DNA from: Chrysopilus asiliformis
Lineage: Eukaryota > Arthropoda > Insecta > Diptera > Rhagionidae
Reading direction: 5' to 3'
DNA: 64,000 nt
NCBI GenBank assembly: GCA_964034945.1
Contig: OZ035961.1
Span: 66,624,031-66,688,030 of the forward strand
Position numbers and translations under genes: made by a program. Shown here piece after piece: positions 21,081-32,955 of the stretch; the first letter of the stretch is position 1, and the number at the start of each line of letters is the position of its first letter. The notes below the pieces were generated by a model. That model ran no database searches and had not been told where the DNA came from. It saw nothing but the letters and a program-made list of their open reading frames with translations.

Positions 21081-22230
21081 ACAACTAAGTTTTTAAGAAT
21101 GTATCATCGATTAATTATTATTTTTTGGGGACGAGGATTTTTGCCAAGTTTAAAAGCGGCTTTAGTTTTGTAGCTCAAAATATGCACATTTTTATTGAAA
21201 ATTCATCAGATTTCAAAGAGTAGAGACCCAGTAAAACACCCCAAAAGTGCCTTAATATCAGGTTTCGCAACGTGCAAACCACTTTTGCAAAATAAAATTC
21301 TTGAGCGCCATTATAACGCTTTATCATTATATTCCAGAGCTGTGGCAGGATAGACTCTTTTCTCCCCATATTCTTGAGAACAATTAATAAATAAAGACGA
21401 AAATCTAAGGAATAAAAATGTCGACAGATTTATTTGAAATCAAAATTTTGTAGTCCAATGGGTTCATATCAGCGATGTCCCCCTACTACAATTGTAGTAA
21501 ATCTACTACTATTTTCGCCTTCAAAAGCCTTAGTGCGTAGTAAATCAAATCTACTACTATTTTTTGTAAAATACATGAATCAACCAAAAAATTGTATTAC
21601 ACATGTTAAATGTAAAAAGTTTCTAACGAAATTAAATATGAGGCATCCAATACAAAAGATGTTTTTAAATGTCATTTTCTGAACTACAGCAAGTTTTTTG
21701 TTGATAGAATTTTGGTATTATGAATGATAAAGCTATTTAGCTTTAGTTATACAAATTGGTATATCGGCATACAGTGAGTGGAAAAAGTCACCGTACGGTC
21801 ATGATTTTTGAATAAAATACCAAAACCCTGAAACACTGTATTTGTTTTTAAAATTCTGGTTACTGGATTTTGTTGCCTGGACAATTCTTTACAGATCTGT
21901 AAAAAAAGAAATTAAAAAAAATAATAATTTAGTACTTAAATTTGCACTTTAACTAAAAATATGCTTTTTAAGAGCGTAAAAAGTCACCGTACGGCTATAA
22001 AAACAACCAATAAATATGGGCTAATTTACCGTTAGTATTTGGTTGGGTATCCATTAGATCGAATTACTGCTTGAAGTTGCCTGGGCATCGATTCTACCAA
22101 CTTCCGGGTCACTTCCAGGGGTTATTTTTGCCCAATTCTTCTTGCAACACCGCCTTAAGCGTTTTCTCGCTAGTAATAGTGTGGCTGCGGATTTTCTTGT
22201 CAAGCAAGTCCCATAGATGTTCGAGGGGGT

Positions 22231-22449
22231 TTATATCAGGAGAATGGGCTGGCGTTTAGAAATATTTGGGAGTGTTGTAAAGCAGCCATAAGCGTGTATT
22301 GAGTGATCTTTGCTTCGGATCGTTATCCTGCATAAACACAAACGTGTCCTTAGTACCATTTCTTCACCGCTAGCATGTAAATTTTGTTTTAATTTGTCAA
22401 TATACACATACTGGTCCATAACCTCATCAATAAAATGCAGCCTACCCAC
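22231..22449 (-). pseudogene. Tc1-like transposase C-terminal half, left arm
   Basis: Mirror copy of the right-arm fragment, reading GRLHFIDEVMDQYVYIDKLK before a frameshift at about 22340. Further matching sequence continues to about 22060 in other frames. Several changes separate it from the right arm, so the arms have diverged since the palindrome formed. Confidence 0.65.
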
Positions 22450-22743
22450 CCCCCGCCCCGCTCATGCCGTCCCATACCCTGACTCCATACTTGAGGTTTT
22501 TCTTTTGAAACTCCATATTCTTTTTACGCCACAAAATTGGCCTTTCTTTCGATTGGAAAATGTTAAATTTACTCTCGTCAGTAATATTTACTATTTACTG
22601 ACTAATATTTACTGACGAGAGTAAATTTAACATTTTCCAATCGGAAGAAAGGCCAATTTTGTGCCGTAAAAAGAATATGGAGTTTCAAAAGGAAAACCTC
22701 AAGCATGGAGTCAGGGTATGGGGCGGCATGAGCGCGGCGGGGG

Positions 22744-23085
22744 GTGGGTAGGCTGCATTTTATTGATGGTGTTATGGACCCGTATGTGTATATTGACATA
22801 TTTAAACAAAATTTACATGCTAGCGCTAAAGAAATGGGAATAACGGACACGTTTGTGTTTATGAAGGATAAAAACCCGACGCATAGAGCACTAAATACAC
22901 GCTTTTGGCTGCTCTACAACACTCCCAAATATTTGAAAATGCCAGCCCAGTCTCCTGATATAAACCCCATCCAAGATCTATGGAACCTGCTTGACAGGAA
23001 AATCCGCAGCCACACTATTACTAGCAAAAAAACGCTTAAGGTGGTGTTGCAAGAAGAATTGGGCAAAAATAACCCCTGGAAGTGA
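22744..23085 (+). pseudogene. Tc1-like transposase C-terminal half, right arm
   Basis: The text includes LHFIDGVMDPYVYIDIFKQN, ALNTRFWLLYNTPKYLKMPA and QSPDINPIQDLWNLLDRK, the hallmark of the third catalytic region of DD34E Tc1 transposases (the E normally following NPIE is Q here). The middle acidic residue normally in the QQDNDPKH block reads MKDKNPTH, so it is damaged. Upstream coding sequence is frameshifted. Inactive. Confidence 0.75.
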
Positions 23086-24000
23086 CCCGGAAGTTGGTAG
23101 AATCGATGCCCAGGCAACTTCAAGCAGTAATTCGATCTAATGGATACCCAACCAAATACTAACGGTAAATTAGCCCATATTTATTGGTTGTTTTTATAGC
23201 CGTACGGTGACTTTTTACGCTCTTAAAAAGCATATTTTTAGTTAAAGTGCAAATTTAAGTACTAAATTATTATTTTTTTTAATTTCTTTTTTTACAGATC
23301 TGTAAAGAATTGTCCAGGCAACAAAAGAATTTTAAAAACAAATACAGTGTTTCAGGGTTTTGGTATTTTATTCAAAAATCATGACCGTACGGTGACTTTT
23401 TCCACTCACTGTAGGTAGAAAAGGTTTTTTTTTTTGAAAATCTGCTACTATTAGTATCAATCTACTACTATTTTTGGTCCAATCTACTTCCCTTCAAAGG
23501 CAAATTGGGGCCATCACTGGTTCATATGAAAGCTTGCCACTGAGAACGTGAGTGCGCTACTCTCTCAATTTTGTTTTTGTGTGCAACACATATAAATTGG
23601 ATATTTCTGATTTAGATACTATGTAACCAAACACATATGTTTTTAAGGCTACAAAAGTGTTCCAAAAACTAATTTTGAGATATTCCCTAGTAGCACGATC
23701 ATCATGAGCTCATCGATGAGCTCATAATCGCGAACAGGTGATTGTCATGATGATTTTTGTTCTAGACCTGGGAAATATTGTCATCATGAGTCGTCATTAT
23801 ATACCCATTTTTACTCATGATTCCTTCGATGACCTACGCATGAGCCTCTCGATGAGTATAATGGCTTGCCGTACTGATGATGTATTGATGACTGCTCATT
23901 ATATACTCATTAGTACCAATAATTCATGCGCTGTACTGATGATGTATTGATGACTGCTCATTGGTAAACTCATTGTGAGCCGAATTGCCTACCTCATCAG

Positions 24001-25140
24001 CAGGGCCCGGATATTTAAGGCAAAAAGGCATTTTGCCTATTTTGCTTTTTTCGTTCATTTTTGTATAATAACTGCCTTTTAGGCATTTTTGCTTATTTTC
24101 CCACTTTTTCGACCATTTAGCCTTTTTTTAATGCCTTTTTTAATAATTCCGATCTTAAAAAGATTTATAAATTCCTTTTAGGGTAATTTAAGTACCCATA
24201 AAAATTATCATTATTTTTTTTTTGATTTGGCAATGCCTATATTTATGACAGTTGCGCCAATGTACGATCAGTTTAGTTTTGGTAGTAAATTGAAATCTTA
24301 GAAATGCCAAAAATCACACGAGAAAACCGCCTTATACTCGTGAACCTTGTAAATACATTTGGTAAAGACTGTTTCTCGACAGACGGGAGTTTGCTTTTCT
24401 GCAAAATTTGCGAAAAAGTAGTGAATCATTCAAAAAAGTATTTTGTGACACAACACATAAAAATTGTCATACACAAGAATTTATTGCAGAAAGCAAGTTC
24501 AAAAAAAGTCGGGATATTCAAAAATGCAATCAGCAGAAGAAGCGACTCATAATTTTTTAGAGATTTATGTATGGCATTTGTTAAAGCAAATATTCCACTT
24601 TGGAAATTGAATAATTATATTTTGAAAGAGTTTTTTTCAAAAATATTGCCATGAAAAAATTCCAGATGAATCAACGTTACGAAAGAATTGGAAACCTGCT
24701 ATTTAGAAACAATTTCGGGGATTAGAAAAGAACTTTTAGGTAAGTTTTATTAGTTCACTTAATTATTTCTTGCAATCAGTATTAGATCCGTATTACCTAT
24801 TATGATTCTTAATGCACCTAAAGTAACGTCACTATCACAAGTTGTAGGTAAAAAGCAGCGAACACTTATATTACTTAAATGAAGTGAGGCTCTTTATACG
24901 GCTATTAGCTTTTTATATATTTTTTTAAATTTATTTATATGAATTTAATTTATCTGAAATTTTTTGCAAGCGTTCTGCGTTCAATTTTGTGATACATGAT
25001 ATGTCATATTCGTGCAATGAAAATGCCTTTTGTTTAAATAAATGCCTTTTTTTTGAAAAATTAATGCTTATTCAGTCTTTTATACTGCCTTTTTGCCTGC
25101 CTTTTTTCCCATTTTATAAGTGCCTTAAATCCGGGCCCTA
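24001..25140 (+). mobile_element. hAT element with decayed BED-finger transposase
   Basis: The 8-bp duplication CTCATCAG (23993-24000 and 25141-25148) brackets CAGGGCCCGGAT and ATCCGGGCCCTA. TGCCTTTT motifs recur near both ends. It encodes the broken transposase start at 24304. Confidence 0.87.
24304..24552 (+). pseudogene. hAT transposase N-terminal region with BED-type zinc finger
   Basis: The frame starts MPKITRENRLILVNLVNTFG; the zinc finger is FCKIC (residues 32-36) with QHIKIVIH (50-57), a C2H2 BED arrangement used to bind transposon ends. After a frameshift at about 24545 the homology goes on as AFVKANIPLWKLNNYILKEF, then decays by about 24720. The catalytic RNase H-like domain is missing. 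Confidence 0.7.
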
Positions 25141-26129
25141 CTCATCAGTAAGCATGTTGATGAATTCATTATGACCAGAATTGATGAGCTCATGAAACCT
25201 AAAATTGAAGAACGGAAGCATATTAAACTTGATGAACATCTTTCTCCAATTGCACTTTAACTGCGACTGAAAATAAATCGTTTTCAAACATTTCAGTTCC
25301 AGAGTGAACGATAAAACCGAACGAACTTCGGAAACACATGAAGTGGGTTACGAATCGATGCCGAACGCATCGCCTCGTCGACATTACATGATCAGTCATG
25401 GACAGCTCATGATGAGTCAAACTCAAAGCGTTTAAATCCATTTACTGTGAAGTTTTTTTCCACAAATAATTCTGTATATAGGCACACCACCTTATGTTCG
25501 CCCAACACAACTGAAATACAACTGAATTGTGTGCGTTTTTCCTTTGATAGTGTAGAGAACTGATGAGCCAATGTTACTAGGGTTGTACGGAAACATAAAC
25601 GTTCTAACAGACTTTTACATACACAACACATTTGATATTCTAAGCGCTAATAGGTAGTTGTGCCACACCACGTGCTCTCCTGATATTATGAAAATTGTAC
25701 ACTTCAAACTTTTTGGTTTAAAATTTTTTTTCAGTTCAGTGTTTATGAAGAAAGCTAGAATATACAAAAACTAGGTTGCATATCCGTCGTTGCCGGTTTA
25801 ACGTTTATTGCATCAGTTTTTTTTTCACAAAAAAACCGAAAAAAAAACTTTTAAAAAATAGGTTCCGAATTTTGAAAGTGTTTAACATTAGAAAACTATT
25901 TTTTTATATGCAAATCTAATTGGATCTGTTATTTCACCATCGCTTTAATCTTTGTTGTATAACAAACATTTTTTCAATCAATTATAACATGCAGTTAACA
26001 AAAATATTAAAGCCGTAACATATCGTCGGCTAAAGGTGAAATTGTGCTAAGTCCATTATACCAAATTTGACAGAAGAGCAATAAAAAACCTTGTTAAATC
26101 ATTTTAATTTTCATTTAAAAATATCAGTT

Positions 26130-27015
26130 GTGGTCAACACAAAACTTTCTTCTACAAAATCTACGACCCTGCGCAATTTACGCTAGAGCCCTGTCGCGTT
26201 GTCAACCTAAGACGACCTCCCAATAAATTCTTGGTTTATTCAAAAATATCAAAAACGTACAAAATTTGAGATAACTTGAGAACTGTAAAAGATATCAATT
26301 TACGGTAAATGGCAAAAATGTAGAAAATGTTAACATCTTTAATTATTCTTTTAACTGATTTGTCGAAAAACCGTTAGTTTGCAAATTATTCGCAAACATA
26401 TGATTTTTTACATATTAATGAAAATATCTCAATAACGGTAAAAGATAACGGATAACCGTAAGAAACAAAATTGTGCAGAATGCCATTCTCATTAATTCAC
26501 TTCATACATTCAGTCAGCAAAAACCCGTTAGTTTTCGAGATAATCGCAAAAAACTGTTTTTTTTGGAAATAACGGTTTATCTCGATAACAGGTTGAGATA
26601 TCGAGTTATAGCTAAAGACAAAAGTGTGGGAAATTTTATTTTCTCCAAGTTCTGTCATACTTAAGGCCACTAAAAAACGCGTAGTTTGGGAGTAAATCGA
26701 GAAAAACGAAATTGCGATTTTTGAAAAACCGCCATTTTGGATACTTCCGGTTAACGGATTTCCACTAAAAGTTGATAGGATCGTCCCATTTCAGGACCCA
26801 ACATGCCTATAAAATTTCATGGCGCTAGCTCTATTAGTTTTTGAGAAATCTTGTACACAGGCTGACAGACTGACAGACTGACAGACAGAAAGACATTTTT
26901 TAAATATGACTCCAATCGACTCAGGAGTGATCGGGAAATGTTTTTTTAGGCAAAATTAAGAGGTCGAAATTTTTCATGAATACAATACTTTATTATACTC
27001 CGTAGAAGAAAGTAA
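26130..27015 (-). repeat. Dispersed repeat R2, copy a (uninterrupted)
   Basis: About 885 bp bounded by AAAACTTTCTTCTAC and GTAGAAGAAAGT inverted ends. Blocks include TCGAGATAAACCGTTATTTC, GAAATCCGTTAACCGGAAGT (both as complements) and a CTGACAGA microsatellite near one end. It is an empty-site reference for copies b and c. No protein. Superfamily unknown. Confidence 0.7.
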
Positions 27016-27844
27016 AAAACAGAGTCTCATTTAAAGAAAACTGAGCCCAATTTTTCTCATTTAAAGAAAACTCAGTTTTATTGAGAGAGAATTAAAACGA
27101 TTTAACAAGGTTTTTATTGCTCTTCTGGAAAATTATACCAAATGGACTAACCTCAATTTCACTCTTATATCTGTTCAAATATCTTTCAGTTAGGATGTAA
27201 ATTTGCATCAAGTGAAAATACTAAGAGCACAAAAATAAATGTTAATTTCCCGAGGTCTGACACCTTTAGACATCTGACAACTGACATGATTTTATTAACG
27301 AGTAGAAATAATAAAATTGCTACAAAAAATCTTTTATTCTGCTTTACGTTAGATTAAACTAAAAATCATGATGTGGAAGAAATCTGAACGCATGACGTAA
27401 TTAATTTTATCACATCTTCCTGTATATAAAAAAGTTTTTATTTTTATTTTTCAACATGTCTTTCATAAAAAAACTGGTATAACAAAAACTAGAAATTTCG
27501 TGTCATTCTTTCATAAAATAAAATAAAATTACACACATACTTGATTTGTGGCGACAATTGATTCTCCAATGTGTTCTTAGTAATAAGGTTAAGTTTTAGG
27601 AGTTCACTCAATATTCAGCTAAGAATTTTTCACGATATCGAAAAAAGTGTCACCTGTTAACACACACCTGTTCTAAATTATGTATGTTCAAAAATATTAT
27701 TCTTTTCTGCAAGTATCCGCAAAAAGAATAATTTTATATTTTATCCATATATTTCTACATCAATAACAGAAAAAAATAGCAAAAACTTTTTTAATAAGAG
27801 AATAATGTTCAGTGTTTTTGTTATTTGTTTTTAAATTTAAAAAA

Positions 27845-28171
27845 AAAAAATTTCTAAAAAAAATAAAACCGACTTTAAAAAAAAACCGAAAAGAGAAAAA
27901 AGCACTAAAAAGAAAAAAATAATTTCAAACTATGTCCATTAATAGCGTATTTAAAATTCGGCTTTTTTGGAGTGGCGTTAAATTTGCAACTAAAATAAAT
28001 TACATACTTTCTAACCCTTAAGGCTTTCTAACCCTTAACGCCACTCCAAAAAAGCCGAATTTTAAATACGCTATTAATGGACATAGTTTGAAATTATTTT
28101 TTTCTTTTTAGTGCTTTTTTCTCTTTTCGGTTTTTTTTTAAAGTCGGTTTTATTTTTTTTAGAAAATTTTT
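27845..28171. mobile_element. Foldback element 1
   Basis: Arms 27845-27980 and 28036-28171 are near-perfect inverted copies. The outer arm contains GCACTAAAAAGAAAAAAATA, also present in foldback element 2; the inner arm (TCCATTAATAGCGTATTTAA) is unique. The 55-bp loop has TTTCTAACCCTTA twice. The region 27016-27844 shows nothing recognisable. Confidence 0.8.
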
Positions 28172-28362
28172 TTTTATTTCGAACGTTTTTAGTTTCAATT
28201 TTTAATATAGGTAAAATTACAAAGGGTTTGAGGGGATAAGTCCGCAGATGAGAAATATATAAAAGAATCTTCCAGATATTGTACTGAACACAATACAAAG
28301 AATTTTACTCGATATCCCAAGCAGGGAGGGGTTTGAAGGTGTTGTACTGAACACAACGTAAA

Positions 28363-28668
28363 AACATAACAAAAGCTATAATTGCCAATCTGGCAATTAT
28401 TGAAAACCTGTATGGTGATATTGGTATCTTAATTTGAGCATTTGTACCAAAATTACACTTTGAAGTCGAACTTTCCAATCAGATTTTTTAAAATTTATTC
28501 CAATCGGATTTTGATGTATGGGAGTTTTATGTAGAATCATATCCTAAATAATTTTTGTTCTTGGACTTTTTTGATAAGATGCACCGTTTTTGAGATATTC
28601 GGAAAAAACGTTTTCGTTTGTATGGGGGGTACCCCCCCTAATGGTCTATTTTCGCCCATGAACGAACC
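28363..28668 (-). mobile_element. DINE-1/Helentron-like repeat, copy C, truncated
   Basis: It keeps the stem-loop end and the block up to CCCATGAACGAAC, then switches abruptly to an unrelated repeat. The TATACCC end is missing. Confidence 0.6.
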
Positions 28669-28820
28669 GGGGTCCAACCAGGAACTTTCTCTACAACTTT
28701 CTCTTTGGGATGACCAAAATCGGTCCACCCAGTAAGAAGTTAGGCGTGAACATACATTAAAAAAAATATATATATTCAGGTGGAATTGAGAACCTTTTCC
28801 TTTTTGGAAGTCGGTTAATA
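28669..28820 (-). repeat. Arthropod-wide repeat fragment (AACCGACTTCCAAAAAGG)
   Basis: On the minus strand it starts AACCGACTTCCAAAAAGG, then GGTTCTCAATTCCACCTG, then TACTGGGTGGACCGATTTTG, a layout I know from a repeat widespread in insect genomes. Class not decided. From 28821 to 29200 nothing was recognised. Confidence 0.45.
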
Positions 28821-29219
28821 ATAGGAAGGTCAATTTTTCATCGTTGCGGTAAACCGGGATTTAGCTAAACTGTATACTAAAATTTAATATTTATTTAAAA
28901 AACTTGTTATTCATAGTCAAATTTAAACTGGAGTTTAATAAAACGCTCCATTATTGCCCATTTTGTGCTTTCATCGCCATAAAATCATTGCGTGAAACGA
29001 ATTGAGATTTTTCAACAATTCCTTCGGCTTTTGAAAGAAGACACTTCGGAGTATATTTGAGCCACAAATGAAATTTGTACCCTTACAGGGTGATTCGTAA
29101 GTTCTTGCTGAAAATGAAAAATAATACACATAAGGATTTATTGTGAACATTTAATGGTTTTCGTGACTTATTACATTTTATGGTCCAGAAAAATATTTTT
29201 TGAATCTATATAAAAAAAA

Positions 29220-29575
29220 ACAAGTTCTGGTCAACACAAAACTTTCCTCGGCGATATTTAGTTTTGGAAAAAATATTTAAAAAATAATATTTTTTCAAAT
29301 ATCTCCACAACCGTTAAAGATACATAAAAACCCTTAAAGGAAAAAACAGAAAATTTTATTTCCTTGCAATTTAGTGAGCTAGCTCAACATGTTCTCGAGA
29401 TACGAACAAAGAAACAACGGACAGACCGACAGAAAGATGCACGAACATCCTCAAAATTCTACCTGAGACGGATTTCGTACTGATTAGAAAGTTTCTATCT
29501 GCCCCCGTTCTCGAGTCGGTCGCCGTCATGAATACAATAGTTTCCCTCTATAGAGAGGAAAGTAACAAAGTGTTT
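29220..29575. repeat. Divergent R2-type repeat
   Basis: Ends GTCAACACAAAACTTTCCTC and GAGAGGAAAGT parallel R2's ACTTTCTTC ends, and ATGAATACAATA near the right end is also shared. The interior differs. An ACAGACCGACAGA tract is present. Confidence 0.45.
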
Positions 29576-29949
29576 AAAATTTTTACTCCTATTTATATGA
29601 AATACCTAGAAATCTATAGGGTATTCAAAAAATTTCTTACAAAACGATCTTTAGTTTGTAATTTAAGCATAACTAGTGGGCATAAGCGATCTCAATTATA
29701 AAATAGTCATTAAGATCTTCACTAAGGTCATATGTTGATGTCACCCTTTTTTACTTGTTATGCTTTCTCGTAAGAGATTGTTATGATTTCTCGTAAATAT
29801 AAAAAAAACTAAGGATCTCTTAATGAGGTCCTTTAATCATCATAAGTTACTCCTAATAAAATCCTGAACGAGCTGCTATCAGTAAAGGTGAATCCGCCTC
29901 AATAATTTATAGACGATAATCGAATATGCCGTTTAATATTTTGTTTGTA

Positions 29950-31081
29950 GGGAAGAGCGGGGCCGAAAGTTCCCGTGGTAAGTTGTTCCGATCGAAATTG
30001 CGCCAATATGAAAAGAGATAGGTATACGTTTTAAAAACGTCATGTGATGTCAAGTAACTGTGCATCTTTGGCAGCTAGATTAGTACCCACCACAACGTTG
30101 AGGGGGTGGCTGTGGTGAGTGAGGTGCTTATACGTCACGGAAGTAAATATTTTCGTCTTCGCATGTTTTGGTCTTTTGTGATAATTATTGAAGCTACCAC
30201 CATTGTGAAGTATTTTATAATAAATAATGAAAGTCATAAAACGTTGTGTAATGTGGTAGGGGCTTGTGTTATCATGCAAAGACAAAACTTTACATTGACA
30301 TAATTTGGAAAAAATGGGACTAGTTGATCCGTTTCTTTGGGGCTAGTTGTGACTAGGAAAAACAGAGCCCATAGTATTTCTTCTTACTATTTACACATGA
30401 CAGTGTTGAAAACAAAAAAATAGTAGCCCAGAAGGCGCAAAACAAGTAGGAGCCATCATTTCAGCAGAGCGTGAAACTTTAGTACCAATTGCCTTTCAGA
30501 TACCTCTTCAAATGGGTCGCCTAACTAATGAAGTCTGAATTTACCTGGCTTTTTTTATATTATTCAGTCATAATATTCTGAATTTTAATAAAAGACTGTA
30601 AAATCAAATAATAGCATTAGATGCTATGAAAAGAATAATATTTTATTTAAAGTTATTTGAATTCTATTTAAGTTTTTAAAATTTGGTTCAAGTCTTTTAA
30701 TATAAGCTTGTTTTTTCTACATTTTTTGAAGACTGTTTGTTTTAGTTGATTTTTATAAATAAATGTACGAAATCAATAAAATAAATGGAGTTTTTTCAAT
30801 TAAAAAAAATTGCATATTTCCCTTTAATATAGCTACATGTTTAGTATGAACAATTTGCCCCAGCAGTAGAACAATTGACCCCAGAATTGTGCCTTTCCGA
30901 CTTGCTTCACAAAAATTGTTGTGTACTAAAAAATAATAAAAATAAGGCCAAAATGACTTTAAATCCATAAACTATAGACCTTATAGTCTTATTATTTCCA
31001 CAAGGCAATTTGATTGCATTATGTTATATCGGTGTATTTTACAAGTTTTTCAAAATCGGAACTATCGGCCCCGCTCTCCCC
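29950..31081 (+). mobile_element. pogo-type element, internally decayed
   Basis: TA flanks (29948-29949 and 31082-31083); ends GGGAAGAGCGGGGCCGAAAG and the near-complement CTATCGGCCCCGCTCTCCCC. The interior holds a pogo/Tigger transposase fragment at 30424. Confidence 0.75.
30424..30538 (+). pseudogene. pogo/Tigger transposase fragment
   Basis: SPEGAKQVGAIISAERETLV followed by PIAFQIPLQMGRLTNEV and a stop matches the region after the first catalytic Asp in pogo/Tigger transposases (typically ...VGA..SAE+G..VTV). Only about 37 residues survive. The rest of the element is non-coding. Confidence 0.5.
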
Positions 31082-31527
31082 TACTTCAGAAGAATTTTTT
31101 TCTAATCCTCATATACAAGTATGAACGGAAGGCAGATATTGACAGCTGAAATTTGCAGATATGTGACCATATTTTGTTGTTTTATGATGCATCGCGGAAC
31201 TTGGCGAACGTTTTTTTGTGCTGGTCCACTGAAGCCAAACATCGTGCTAAAAAGGAGTTTTTTGAATATACAGCAAAAAGTAATTTTCCCAAATATTTAA
31301 CAACTTTTTGAAATAATTAACTTGATTTTGAAGCAATTTTTGTATTTGTCTGGCTTTATGAGCGAGAGCTGAATCCTGTTGAAAATTCCACTCCCCATTT
31401 TTACTTTCTTCTACGGAGTATAATAAAGTATTGTATTCATGAAAAATTTCGACCTCTTAATTTTGCCTAAAAATCATTTCCCGATCATTCCTGAGTCAAT
31501 GGAGTCATATTAAAAAAAAAAAAATTT

Positions 31528-31763
31528 TTTTTTAAAAAAAAGCTTTTATTAAAAAAGAATGCACTAAAAAGAAAAAAATAATTTTCTGGACGCTGTGTAT
31601 CACAAATATAAAAGCTTTTGAAAAGCGAGATAAATTTTTATTTTATTGTTTTATGCTTTATCTCGCTTTTTAAAAGCTTTTATATTTGTGATACACAGCG
31701 TCCAGAAAATTATTTTTTTCTTTTTAGTGCATTCTTTTTTAATAAAAGCTTTTTTTTAATTTT
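31528..31763. mobile_element. Foldback element 2
   Basis: Arms 31528-31634 and 31657-31763 are inverted copies with a 22-bp loop. The outer arm has GCACTAAAAAGAAAAAAATA, shared with foldback 1; the inner arm has GACGCTGTGTATCACAAATA and AAGCGAGATAAA, which are not. Confidence 0.8.
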
Positions 31764-31858
31764 TTTTTTATTTTTTTTATTTTGTTCTTTTTAGTCTTCG
31801 AATATATATCCTTACATTTGAGATGTCCTTACAGGCTTTTTAACTTGAGAATCGTATT

Positions 31859-32205
31859 CAGCGACCCTAAAAACCCCCAGAATAGATTTTCTTCCGGAAA
31901 ATTTGGAGAAAGGGATAATCACGGTATCCTTACAGGACCTTCCGTTATCCTTACAGACTTTTTAATGGCAGATTCGGATTTAGCGACCTCAAAAACCCCC
32001 AGAATAGATTTTTTCCGGAAAATTTGGAGAAAAGGATAATCACGTTATCCTTACAGGACCTTCCGTTATCCTTACAGATTTTTTAATGACAGATTCGGAT
32101 TCAGCAACCTCAAAAACTCCCAGAATAGATTTTTTTCCGGAAAATTTGGAGAAAAGGATAATCACGTTATCCTTACAGGACCTTCCGTTATCCTTACAAG
32201 GACGA
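31859..32205. repeat. 122-bp tandem repeat array 2 (about 2.8 units)
   Basis: CAGCGACC-type starts occur at 31859, 31981 and 32102. The units share AAAAACCCCCAGAATAGATT, TTCCGGAAAATTTGGAGAAA and TATCCTTACAGGACCTTCCG. The sequence is the complement of array 1 at 13150. ORFs over it are repeat artefacts. Confidence 0.8.
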
Positions 32206-32736
32206 AGTAGTGAAAATATTGTATTGTCATCGGACTTATATAAGTGTGCAAAATTTCAAGTCAATCGGACAAGCGGAAGTGGGTCAAAATTGGGTTGCAA
32301 GATTTGATCTGACAGACAAACAGACAAACAGACACGAAGGCAAGCTAAATAAAAGCTTTTAAAAATATCGTTCTGTCTGTCAGTCTGTGTACAAGATTTC
32401 TCAAAAACTAATAGAGCTAGCGCCATGAAATTTTATAGGCATGTTGGGTCCTGAAATGGGACGATCCTATCAACTTTTGGTGGAAATCCAATTGAATTGC
32501 GAAATCAAAAATCGCAATTTCGTTTTTCTCGATTTACTCCCAAACTACGCGTTTTTTAGTGGCATTAAGTATGACAAAACTTGGAGAAAATAAAATTTCC
32601 CACACTTTTGTCTTTAGCTATAACTCGATATCTCAACCTGTTATCGAGATAAACCGTTATTTCCAAAAAAAAAAAACAGTTTTTTGCGATTATCTGGAAA
32701 ACTAACGGGTTTTTGCTGACTGAATGTATGAAGTGA

Positions 32737-32737
<1 letters not shown>

Positions 32738-32832
<95 letters not shown>
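32738..32832. repeat. (AAT)n microsatellite, 3' tail of a LINE
   Basis: About 31 uninterrupted AAT units. It sits at the 3' end of the minus-strand LINE, so it is an (ATT)n retrotransposon tail that may have expanded, rather than an independent locus. Confidence 0.9.
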
Positions 32833-32833
<1 letters not shown>

Positions 32834-32955
32834 TTTATTGCGATCAAATTAATTTTACAATGATACATTTTAGATTATAATTCTTTTAAATAAACTATAC
32901 TGGCTACATTTCTTGTGTCTGCCAGGAGTGGTTAATTTTTTTTAAAAAACAAATA

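Larger units (their letters stand above)
21772..23411. mobile_element. Palindromic Tc1-like element, two 3' halves head to head
   Basis: TA flanks (21770-21771 and 23412-23413) and perfect-looking ends CAGTGAGTGGAAAAAGTCAC. Left arm to about 22592 and right arm from about 22610 are inverted copies over about 820 bp. Each arm carries the C-terminal half of a Tc1 transposase, reading outward toward its end. No N-terminal half is present in either arm. Confidence 0.85.
21470..23519. mobile_element. hAT-like TAGTAG element hosting a Tc1 palindrome
   Basis: The 8-bp duplication GTTCATAT (21462-21469 and 23520-23527) brackets ends CAGCGATGTCCCC and GGGGCCATCACTG. About 408 bp belong to the host element; the rest is the nested Tc1 element at 21772-23411. 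No hAT transposase is present. Confidence 0.8.
23688..25582. mobile_element. ATGATGAG-rich repeat element interrupted by a hAT
   Basis: Ends CCCTAGTAGCA and TGTTACTAGGG are inverted. The outer portions (23688-23992 and 25149-25582) are full of CTCATGATGA/TCATCAGT motifs. The core 24001-25140 is a separate hAT insertion. No target duplication was clear for the outer element. It resembles the TGACGTCATCGA-rich element at 48645. From 25583 to 26129 nothing was recognised. Confidence 0.4.

Noticed and set aside
23688..25582. A full transposon with its own target-site duplication
   Set aside because: The inverted CCCTAGTA ends are short and the flanks (GAGATATT and TTGTACGG) do not match, so the boundaries remain provisional.
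25223..25631. Minus-strand frames of 72 and 74 codons
   Set aside because: Composition follows the ATGATGAG-type repeat and no domain is recognisable.
30040..30303. Opposing ORFs at 30040-30285 and 30106-30303
   Set aside because: Both lie inside the pogo-type element and match no part of a transposase I know; likely non-coding.
31782..32307. Two plus-strand frames with NPQNRFSSGKFGERD-like repeats
   Set aside because: They are readings of the 122-bp tandem array, whose units share one frame only by length.
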